Of a stretch of DNA of 64,000 nucleotides, positions 51,701-63,200 are shown in pieces. A model generated the notes under the pieces. That model ran no database searches. It saw only the letters and a list, made by a program, of their open reading frames with translations, and was not told the origin of the DNA. Within the stretch, counting starts at the first letter, position 1. Each line of letters starts with the position of its first letter. Location: contig CM047426.1 of the NCBI GenBank assembly GCA_026168455.1, forward strand, positions 555,501-619,500. Reading direction: 5' to 3'. This DNA is from Theocolax elegans (lineage: Eukaryota; Arthropoda; Insecta; Hymenoptera; Cerocephalidae). The translations under genes and the position numbers were made by a program.

Positions 51701-54700
51701 CTGATGTACATATAATTATGCGATACGCGACCACTGTTCGAATTTTGGCTCGAGTTTCGATATTTCCGAATTGATCGAGGCGAACATTTTGATTTCAGCG
51801 ATCGCAGTATTCTTGCCGTTGCGGATATTCCAACTAGGCCAGGGTTTTAAATAAACATTTGCATACCCTGGACGAAATATTTATTATATTCATTCGGCTT
51901 GTTCATTTCATAATCACAAACGAAGCGACAAGCGAAATTAGCGAAATCCTTGCTCCTTCAAAACTCTCGATAATCTCTCGATAATCTCTCGATAATCTCT
52001 CGAATATTCCCTCGAATGGAATAAGATTCGTAACTGATGCGCTTATCAGCTGTATATACGGACGTCGGACCGTTGTCCTAATCGTGTTAGCTCACGTGAC
52101 ACCCAGATAACACGGCCACTTAGTACTGTCCCGACGAACAATAATATTTCGATACTTTCGAATCTGTTTGCCAGACGCTTCGCCTCCTTTCTTACTTTTC
52201 AAAAATATCGTTTATATCTTTCTAATAAACTGTTTGTTAACGTTTGGCACGTCAAACTTTCAAACTATTCGAATTAGCCCGATGCGACCAATAGATTATC
52301 TCGTACATTTTACAATCGTCTCTATTATTATACTTCCCTTTTTCTCTTCCTCTAATATTAGGGAGAGAGAGAGAGATAGGAGGAAGAGGTGATTATCCTG
52401 TAAATTGTGCAGTTTACCAAAATAAAGACACCGCGACAGAGAAAGTGAGAAAGGGAGAGAGAGAGAGGAGAGCGAACGACTAAGCTCTCAAATGTGTCAT
52501 CTATAAATATACCGAAAGTTGTGCGTTCAAACTTTTACCCCGCGGTGATGGGTGCGTCTCTGATATAAATTAATATATAAAATGCATTTACGAAGAATAT
52601 ATATATGTATACGTCTATCATTGCGTCGAGCTGGGTAATCAGCCTGTTTTCTTGACGTTGACGATTTAAATTTCATGTTAATTATTTTATATTAACCACT
52701 TTTAATTTTTTATTTTATATTCTCCAGCAGAAATTCAAACCATTTTTAGCATATAAAACAATAATAACGATTATTAACTTGGGTTAAAAGTATTAACATT
52801 TTTTTTTAATTATTACAATAATTATTACAATATGAAATAAATATTGTATAGTAAATTTAATTAAAACATTTTTCCTTTATATTAAATAAAATGTTGTTCG
52901 GTAAAACAGATTTACCGAATATTTATTATTAGTTAATATCTTTTAATGATTTTATTACTCGGTAATTTTTTACGAGAAATTAACGTATTTATTGATTCTT
53001 TCAAAGTCCGAATTTAACAATAAGAAAAGACAAAAAGTTTTAACACCGAGTCGTTACGTAACATTTAAAAATTAAAGATATTTATTTACGCGGAACGACG
53101 ATAACTAGCGAATATACCCAGTCGGTGCAACCTTCGAGTAAATCTCGAATCATTTAATTTATCCTCCACGAGAAGAAAAAAAGAATATTCGATTCTCGCG
53201 TTACTCCGCATCGAATAACTGGACATGTATATAGTAAAGGCGAAACGATCGTTAACGCATATATCGTATGAACATGTATAATAATAGGTATATTGGTGTC
53301 GCGACAACACCGTCGTTCAAAATTTCTGGAAATAAATATAATTTTCCGGGAGCGGTTACACGATATTACGGAATTACGGACAACCGGGATGTACCGATGA
53401 GATAAAACACGGTGGAGCGACGATATAGCGCTTATCTCTCGCGTGCGGCGTTACATTCCTCCAAACATGGACTTAATTCAAACGCGACTTTTCGAATGTG
53501 GAAGAACACTTTATCGCGCTGACCTTTACATTATTTTCTTTTTGCACTATAGCCAAGTTTATACGTTATATTTTTATGCGCGAGGTTGAAAAAGAAGAGT
53601 GACTCGGGGATTAAAATAGACGTATACGTGGCGCTAGCAGCGTGTACGTCGTCGAGTTGCCATTCGATCACCCGTTCGAATATTGCAATGATGGATTTGT
53701 GATTACGGCTTTTATCGCATCCCCAAAATATTTTTATTTCTTCGTTTTCGTATTTGGTATTTACACTAATTTAATTACGTACGAGGTAATAATATATATG
53801 TATCGTCTAATACACCAGATCGGAATGAAAAGGACAGAACGTTGTTTTTAAAATATGCACTTGAATCGTATAAGTGCGGGAGGGTAAAAAAAACTACGTG
53901 GCGTTCCCGTGTCGATTCGAGAAAGACGATACAACGAGGCGAAAGGTATTAATTCGAACCGCGCGAGATACGTAACCTCTGGCACTCTAGCCAGAACCGA
54001 TTCACGATTCTAGGAGCTGCATCAATCGTAGCTCGAACGTGCCCCAGAAGATGCACTCCGCGGTTCCGAGAGGGGAATCCCCGTCCGGTCCCGATATCTC
54101 GAAGGATAGTCCCTAAACGACGATGCTAGGTACGACCAATTAGCTCTGTATCGCGATTTCTTTTATTTTTTTAGTCTTTATTGACCAGCCGTTTTTATTA
54201 ACATTCATATTTTTCTAATTTTTCTTTTTAATAGACACTATTTTTGTTCACGCTATGGGCACGCTTTAATATCGTCTCCTTTCGAAGCCTCGTAGAAATT
54301 TGGTGATTTTTAATTTTAATGAGTCGTGGATAAAAATAGCTACGCTATAGTTACTACAATATGCTATTTACCACCGTTTTTTAAAAAATGTCGATTTTTC
54401 CGCGCTTACAAAAAGTCTTAGTACAACACGGTATTAAATACAAGCAATATCGCTAATATTAATTTCGCGACAGTGGAATACAATTTTTTATATTATTAGT
54501 TATTAACTATGCGTATATCTTCAACCTTCAAAAGAGGAGCAGCATTAATGCGTTTGCCAATAAAATATTGATCATCATTCTGAAAATTTGTTCTTCAAAA
54601 TTACTTAAATTTCTATTCTTTTAATTATTTCACCATTGGACAAACAGTAAATTCAATTACACGTATACGACTTTTATCTCGAGATTTTATAATAGTTCAT

Positions 54701-57700
54701 TTTTAAATTTATCAAGTAAAATGTCAAATATAACTTATTTATAGATTTATTCTATACTTTATATCGTGAATAAAAATATTAAATTTTTGGTAATGAATTA
54801 ATTAACCCATCGTTAAGAAAAAATTTCGGGTAGATTGAACGCTCGGTGTATCGTGTATTCGAAGTCGGTAACGAGTAAGACGTAGTAAAAATAAAAATAT
54901 ACGCGTGTACCGATGATCGGTGCCAGAATCGTTCGGTATACCGCCTGCGCCAACTTGGAGTAAACACGCAAATCCAATTCGATGTGGCTCAAACGTTTAT
55001 TAAACACTACATCATTATTAAGACCGTCGTTTATAATTTAATTTTGGTAAAAAGAACATTTTTTTTGGTCGAAACGTAGACGGAGAAAAAGGTTGTAGTA
55101 ACAATTACTATGTTATTGAATAATTGAGAGACTGCACAGTTGACAATTGTTATAAAAATTACTATTTTTTCATAGAAACGATTTACTAAAGATTTATTAT
55201 GTATCTTATAAATTGCTCCAATAAAACAGTAATTTTTATGATTTTTGTAGAATTATGTCTCTCAATTACTTAATAACATTGTCACTTTCACTAAATATTA
55301 ACTTTTCTTGTCGATCTGACCAATGGTTTATAATTGTAATTTTTCTATAACCTTTTTCTCCGTGTATATTTTGTAGAAAATATTAATATGCTCAAAGCGT
55401 TTTGTTAAAAATTACTGTAAACGTTCAAATATCTGGTATAAATTATAGTCGAAATTATTATTATAATAATACTTAATTGATTTCTATCTTACTGAAACAA
55501 AAGTTTTTTTTTTAATATACACAATTTTCAAAGTGTATACTCTGAAGGTATTCGAATATTTAGAAAAACGTGAGAGATGCATCGTTCGCTTTGTCTGCAT
55601 GTGCGCCAATCGAAGACTACGTTCAAGTAGAACCGTTAAAATTTCAACGTATAATATATAAAAACCATATCATTTTGTTTCTTTTATTTGTTTAGTTCTC
55701 AGTGCGATGACTATCATTTCGTAAACTTTTGATTTATGGTAACATACGATTAAATTGAATGATGCAACTACACCCAACCAAGAATATTGTTATTTATTCG
55801 TTGTGTTAATTAACTAGGTACTGGCGTTAAATCACCGGGGAAATCGTCCCCGATAGGAGGAGGTATGGGTGGTGGCCAAGGGATCGGAGGCTCCGGAAGG
55901 ACGATGAAGGAGTGCGAGGATCAACTCGGAGCCCTCAAAAAGGAAAATTTTAACCTCAAGCTGAGAATCTACTTCCTCGAAGAACGGATGGGCATCTCTT
56001 CCGCCGACGAGGACGCGATCAAGAAGAACATCGAATTAAAAGTTAGTCTTCATTTCTTCTTGTGTAAAAAAATTCATTTATTCATAACATTTATACAATA
56101 TCTCGGACCACAAAATAAGCGCAACTCGTAATGTGTCTGAAATGTGACTCGTGTTTTTTTTCGTTCGAGCCGTCAGTACACTTGTAAAGGATAACGCGTT
56201 TGTCTTCTCGAAGGTTATCGTAGGTAATTCGAGTGTCAATAGGTAACGCGATATTCGAATTCATTTGTGTTTCAGGTAGAAAATGAATCTCTGAGGAAAG
56301 AATTGATCGAGAAGCAGGAACTTCTTGGTCAAGCAGCCAAGGCGATCGAGTTGATCGAGGAACAAAAACAAACATCCGCGCGCAATCAACTTCAATATCA
56401 ACAGGCGCTCGAACAAGAACGAGACAGATTGTGCAGACTCGAGAAGGGTAAGCGAAGATGCGGCTTATCCTTTCATTCCTTCTAACACGTATACAATCTT
56501 ACCGATATGTAAGATGCACTTTTCTTTGGTTTATAGAACTCGAGGAGTACAGAGGAAGATTGACCGACGCCACCTACTACGAGGAAAACTTTGGCATCAC
56601 ACCCGAGAAGGCGCTAGAGTTGAAAGAAAAATTACACCAAGTCGAAGAGATCAAGGCTTCTTTGGAATTCGAAGTAAGTTCACGATTCGCGCGATCTTTC
56701 GTTTTCAATCGATAATTCGCGGTTACGCTAACTTGATAAATATTTCAATTTACAGGTGAAACGACTATCGGCCAGCTTAGAAGAGGAGAGGAACTGGGCC
56801 CAAGAATTGGAAAACGAGAGGGATCAGCTGAGGGACCGCGTGGAATCCGAGATCGCGTCCAAGGAGAAGTTGTCGCAAAAGAGGGATCGGGAACTCGAGG
56901 CTTTGAACGAAAGGATACGAGATTTGGAAGACCAACTTTTCAAGCGGGACAACTCGCTCCAGCAGGTTAAAAAGGACGTTATCGAAAAGGATAAAATAAT
57001 CGAGGAGAAGAGCTCTCTACTCGAGGAGAAGACCAAAGCTTACGAGGAAGTCACCGCGGTCGCGGAGAAGCGTAAAAAACAAATTGATCAGCTGAGATTC
57101 TCGATTAAATCTAGGGACGATGCTCTCACCGATCTCAATAATAAAAATCGTTCCCTTCTCTCCCAGGTTAATTGACTTACAGGATTTTTTTTCTTTTCTA
57201 CAAATGTGAATTTTCCATCGCTGTACTTTAACGAAATAAACAAATACTCGTATTAAAATTCTATAAACTAAAAATTGGTATTATAGTATATTTTTTTTTA
57301 TTTAAAAATTAATATTTTGGACTGTAATGATGGAAACTTCAGACTGATATATTTTGTTTCTGGTAAGTTACCTTCACGCGTATTCTTTTTTTATCTTTAC
57401 AGTTCGAAAACAATCATTTCAAAAGGTCTACACCGCCCGCGAGTCCATCGTTGGTTATGGAGGAGACGCAAAGTATCCGAAAGGCGTTTAACTTATGCAG
57501 CCCTACGAGGAGTTTCAATGGCTCGTTGGATATGGAACCTTGCCCAGAGAGAAGTCGAACAATTCATGACTTCTCGACTTTTCAGGATAAAAATTGCTTG
57601 CAAGAATTGAAAAGAGTTAGTTTGTTATTATCTGTTCGTTTCATTTGAGTTTCTTAGATTACTCATGAGCATACTTACTCGATGCTCTCCTTATTTTTAA

Positions 57701-60189
57701 TACGATTATTCTACTCGAAATACGCGTAGATGAAAAAGTATAAATTTACATCGTCTTATTATGATATTAAAATTTTCAGGAATTGGAAGATAAAGATCGC
57801 GAATTGAGAAAGCAGGAAGAATCAAGGAAACAATTAACCGCCAAGCTTTACAGCGTTCAGCAGTCCGCCGAAAAAACGGATCAGAAATTAAAGAAACTGG
57901 AAAATGAACACGGGAAAGCGTTACAATCAATCCAAGAATTCATGAAACGCCACGAACAACACGAAAGTAAACAATCGAAGAAGGATAAAAGAATCATGGA
58001 GCTTGAAGGCGAGCTCGCAAAACTCCGAAAGGAATACGCAAAAGCTACGCGTAGCACCATGTCTCCTTCGGTTCGAAGAAATTTGAGCAATGAGCTCAAT
58101 GATGGCCCGGAACGCGATCACAATGGAAAGGTAATAATGCACGAATGTTGCATTACGTTAATGCACGCGAAAGTTTATTAAACTTGTAGATGTAGAAAAT
58201 ACCATCGTAGTTGAGTAAATTATCAAAAAGATAATTGCACGAGCGCACAAGCTGTAGTGTAGTTTATGCTTTTGTTTCTTCGTTTCAGACTTGCTGATCT
58301 ATTGATTGCAATTTTATTTGTCTTAACGTTCTCTACTACTCTGCATCTATCTTAAGTGCTCTGCAACGAAGCCGACGCTGAAGCCTTTTGTTATACTTTT
58401 TTATTCTATTATTTATTTGGCATTGCAATGTAACATAGTAGACGTAGACACACGCCATTTCATTTATCATTCAAAATGGTCACTATATATAGTCTTGAAT
58501 AAATTATTTATTATTTTTTTTTGTTATTTATTTGTTTTTTTTTATCAAGTTTATATCACGCCACCAAGTATTTATAAGTGAACCAAGTGGTCAATTTGGA
58601 TCTAGCGCGAAACGATACAGCTTTGAGTGACAAACCAGCTGGTTTATAAATACATCACGCTACGACTATACGTACACCACTAAAATTCTCTTTCTCTCGC
58701 AAAACTCTACACCCGGTTTATTTAATCTCTTCGAATGCCAACGTCTTGATATTCTTTATCTTCGTCGATCAACCGAAAATAGTACCTACGAATAATACCG
58801 CGAAAGTAAATCTTCTATATCCCGCGTGAAATTTGTGTACCTTTCTCATTATTCTTATTTTTGCAACATTTTTTTTTGTTTTGTCGAGGTTTACTATTAA
58901 TAGACGAGGCACGCCCGTCGCGACGCTTTCGTTCAACGTAAATTCACTTCGACTCTGCGAGCGATCGCTGCGAGTTTGCAACGACGAACGACCCGCGGAT
59001 TTCGTACGACGGAACACGCGGTTTCTTTTTTCTTTTTTCATCGATTCATGATATTTATTAATTATTGCATATTTCATTCATTCCTCCAAATGTGCCGGGA
59101 GTTACATTACTTTTTTAAGGATTTATATTCGATCAGTGATAGTGGTTTGGCTCCGATAAACGAGACGGCATTGGTCATTTGTCGATAATCATTTATATTT
59201 CTTAATATCTCGTAATAAGAGCAATGACGATGTTTTCTTGCTTGTGCGCTTCGAAGCGAGTGGAGGTAGGTTCGTGCATATTTTGGAACGCTATATAAAA
59301 ATGTTATTCACGATTTTATTGGCGTACCGTTTGATTTATTTTTTTTCTCATTATCTGTAGTACAATGTTTTTTTTGTTTTGTACGTTCGTTTGTTTTCAG
59401 TGATGTGGACGAAGCATTTGAAATGCCTAATTCTTTTCTAGGAGTCGATCATTGTTACTTTCGTACCACCGAGCTGTTGGCAAAAGAAATGAATGTTAAA
59501 CAAAACTTGTAGCTTGTACTCGCTTCACTTTTTTTGCTTTTTAAATGGACGTATAACGTTTTTGAAACACCGTAGTAAAGTGTGCTGACCGGTTGTTGTA
59601 TACGCTGCTTTATTTTGACGCACTATATAATTTCCTCTCTTCTTCTTCTTGTTTTAACTGTCTGTAACAAAATTTTACGCTTTTTGATATACATATATAT
59701 ATATATAAATGTTGTATACATATTTTGTATGAGAATATTTTCTACTTGTAAATCTTTATACCATTGTAATAAACGAAAATTGTTTGTATATTAAAGAAAA
59801 ACAAACAGAAACAAAAACCGTGTGTTTGCGTTTTACTGATATTAGTACGATTCTCGTTTATGTGTGCAGCAACGATTTGAGGATATGGAAAGGAATATCA
59901 CGGAGCTGCGTGACCAAATCGATACCATAAAGGCGGAGAAACATCTGTTAGAAAAGCAAATACAAATCGAATCCGAGGTAAGCATTCTTACGATAACTCA
60001 TTGTAAAAGAACGAAAGTTCCTTTAAATTATTCGAATGACAATACTGCAAAGTGTAATGCGTACATAAAGATCAAAAGGCTCAACGGTACGCAAAAGTAA
60101 AATAAAAGGTCGAAAAAAAATACAAGTCCGTGTTAGTCTGAAAGTTTGCGTGATGAGCTTTATAAATAGATAGATGTAAAACTTCCGCT

Positions 60190-60230
<41 letters not shown>

Positions 60231-63200
60231 AGGGAGGGAGAAAGAGAGGGCATGAACTCGGAGGCGTTTTAAATGGATGTAATTGAAAGTCGCGTCAGTA
60301 CTTGCGCGCAGGGAGCGTCGTTGTTAAAGGCTGAAAATGTATTTAGTTGTAGTAAACGAGTATTAAATGGATTTTAGGCACTGCGTGACCGACTGCTGGA
60401 CAAAGACTTAAGAATCGAGTGCCTCGAGTACGAAAAGAACTCGATCAACGATCAGCTGAGCAACAAAAACGAAGAGCTCGAGCAATTGAAGGAAGCGTAC
60501 GATCGAGTGAGCCACGTCTCGAAATCGCATTCGCCGGATCCCGTGACGAGCAGACTCCACAGGGAATTGGCTCTGAAGAATTTCGAGTTGAACGAGAAAA
60601 CCGAGGAGATCGATAGGTTGACCAAGGAACTCCAAGTGAAAACGCAAAATTTACAACAGCTCGTCAACACGGAATTGTGGAGCAAGAACAAGGAAATCGC
60701 TAAATTCCAGAATCACATAACGGCGTCACGATGCAAGGACAAGTGTCTAGACAGTACGGGTGAAATCTTGGGTAGTCAATTGAATTCGCTGATCAAGGAG
60801 CTCAACGATATCGGTATCGAGGTGACGTTTACGAACGACGTCGTGCAATTGAACTACGTTAATTCGGATAAGCCGATCGATCTCTCGACGACGACGAGTT
60901 ACATCAACAAACTCGTGGCGCAGAAAAACGAGTTGGAGAAAGAGGTCGATTACCTCAAGTGGCTCAAACTCGTCTCCAAGTCATCGAAGGATGGTGATGC
61001 CGAGGTTTGCGACTCGACGACGAGTTTGAGGGACAAAGAGTACTGCGAGCTGTTGCGCACTCATCTCAAGGAGCTCGTCAAATTCATGAAAGAGATGCTC
61101 AGGAGCACCGATCGACCCGACGATCACGTCAACAATCAACAAAAGAAGATGGTGCTCGATGTACTCATGAACTCGAAGATCTTATCCGATGATTTTATAA
61201 ACGCACTCGAGGGTATCGCTGCGACCGACAAAATCGACGGATCGGTAAGGAAGAGCAAGTCTGACAATTTCATCGACGCTAAAAATCGATTCTCAACTCC
61301 ATCCGACTCCGAGGCATTCTCCGAGCCCGATCGAATGGTCTCACTCGCTAGGATGGGACTACCCGACATCGATTGTAGCACCATTGCACGATCAAGATCG
61401 TCCAAATTCACGAAAACTTTCAGCGATTCCGAAGAATCGGTCGATTACGCGCCATCACGAAGACCTTATCAAAACGATCTCAATGACTTCGATGCCAATC
61501 GTCAGATCGTTGAGCTCAAGGAGATCAATACCTTTTTGTATTCCGAGCTGACTAGCTTGAGAAGCGAAGTGGCCAAAATCATGTTCAACGATGTAAGTCG
61601 ATCGATTTTTTACTTTTTATGGACAAATATCGGTATGATGATCATGCTACGATACAATAATTTCATTAACTGAACCACTTCCTTACCTCGTATCTCATTT
61701 TGGATCTTGTATTTATTTTGTTATCTGTTTAAAATAAAGATTAAATATCTAACTCGTGGATGTGTTCCTTGTATTATTTGTAATAATTTAAGTTAATTTG
61801 TTAAGCAATATCGTTTCGGCTTTGAAAAAAATTATTCGTTAAATTTGTTACGAAGTAAACGTTATTTATTCAAAATTGTATTTCGTCGAAAAAAGACAAA
61901 GAAAAGTTTTCAATTATTACAGAAAAACTGTGTTACGGCAATAGACAGAAGAAAAGTTATGTTGTATCAATGCAATCATCGTCGAACGAAATAGCACAAT
62001 CTCTATTATTTACATTATTATATCGAATTTGTAATTTGCAGACGATCACCAGTAAATTGTCATTACTACTCAGCAAACTCGAAAGATCTCGTGGTCACTT
62101 TGAAAAATTACAAAATGCATTAGAGAAGAAGATCCATGAGTGCCACACGTTGAAGAAGGAGAGTAAACAGAATAGCGTGCGCAAAATGCAAGTTGATAAG
62201 AAGATATTGGACGTTGAAAATATGGCAGTGGAAGTGGCGAAACAAAAGGCAGAATTATTACAGTACAAAGATACAACGGATCGCAAAACTGCCGAGATGC
62301 TGATTACGCTCAATAGAGAAAATGATTTGGTAAGCATTTTGCATAAAATTATATTAAAAAATTTTTTAATGTTTTACTTTAGTTTCTAATTAAGTAATAA
62401 TAATTAAAAAAATTTAAACAATTTTCAAATCACTAATAATTTTTTTTTAATTAACTTTAATAATATAATCTTGAGTCATTTCAATTTCTAATTTTACAGT
62501 TACGAGTCAAGATAAAGAAACTGGAAGAAGAAAACGAGGAATCTAAAGCAATGGTATTGAGACTGACGAGAGACCTCGATCATCTTACCCTAACTCACAG
62601 TCAAACCTTGGTAGAAAATACCAAATTAACCAACGACAAATTAAGACTGGAACAAGATGTAAGGAAATCCGAGAGCCGTTACGATATGACGGTTCGAAAG
62701 CTGCAAGAAAAATTCCACAAAGAGGTACGTTTACTCGTTGGAATTAGCAACACGCTCTTTACACTGTTTATAAAAGATCGAGTTCGTAAAAATATGGTAA
62801 ACGTTCCAGGTAACCGACTTGAATCAAATCAACGAATCGCATCGAACTAGACTGCAAGAATTGGAAGCAACGAACAAAGAACTTCGAAGGCACGTTGTGA
62901 TTTGCGAAGCCAGTGATTCTGCACCAAGCTCCAGTGGTATATCGTCCATTCTACCCGACGTTACTGCTAAACAAACCTGCGATGATATAATGAACGAATT
63001 ACACGCGTACAACGTAAGCGAAGCCTATTCTTTTTATTTCATTTTATTCAACTCGAACTTGATACACGATAAATTTATTACATATAGCAATCTCAATACT
63101 GGATGCCGATAACCTATCCCTCGACATCGAGCGGTCGCAGCAAATCGAGCTGTTCTCCTGATCTTGGTATCGAAAGTGACGCAGCGGTCACGTCGACGAG

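Larger units (their letters stand above)
46419..55817 (+). other. cnn intron before the CM1 exon
   Basis: A 9.4-kb intron. It contains GC-richer patches at about 48170-48540, 49780-50110, 51060-51480 and 53340-54130, plus MITE remnants, and no gene I can support. The 48.2-48.6 kb patch is open on both strands (109 and 82 codons) without a recognisable domain. Confidence 0.5.

Noticed and set aside
51964..52007. CRISPR-like regular repeat
   Set aside because: It is a short head-to-tail 11-base repeat without spacers, in an animal genome.
56824..58142. Minus-strand Ser-rich frames opposite cnn exons
   Set aside because: They are antisense shadows of the coiled-coil coding exons, with no independent motif.
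59401..59512. 36-codon frame after a good acceptor in cnn intron 8
   Set aside because: It needs two bases from a preceding exon, which neither exon 8 nor the 59224 exon supplies, so it is kept only as part of a possible non-coding 3' end.
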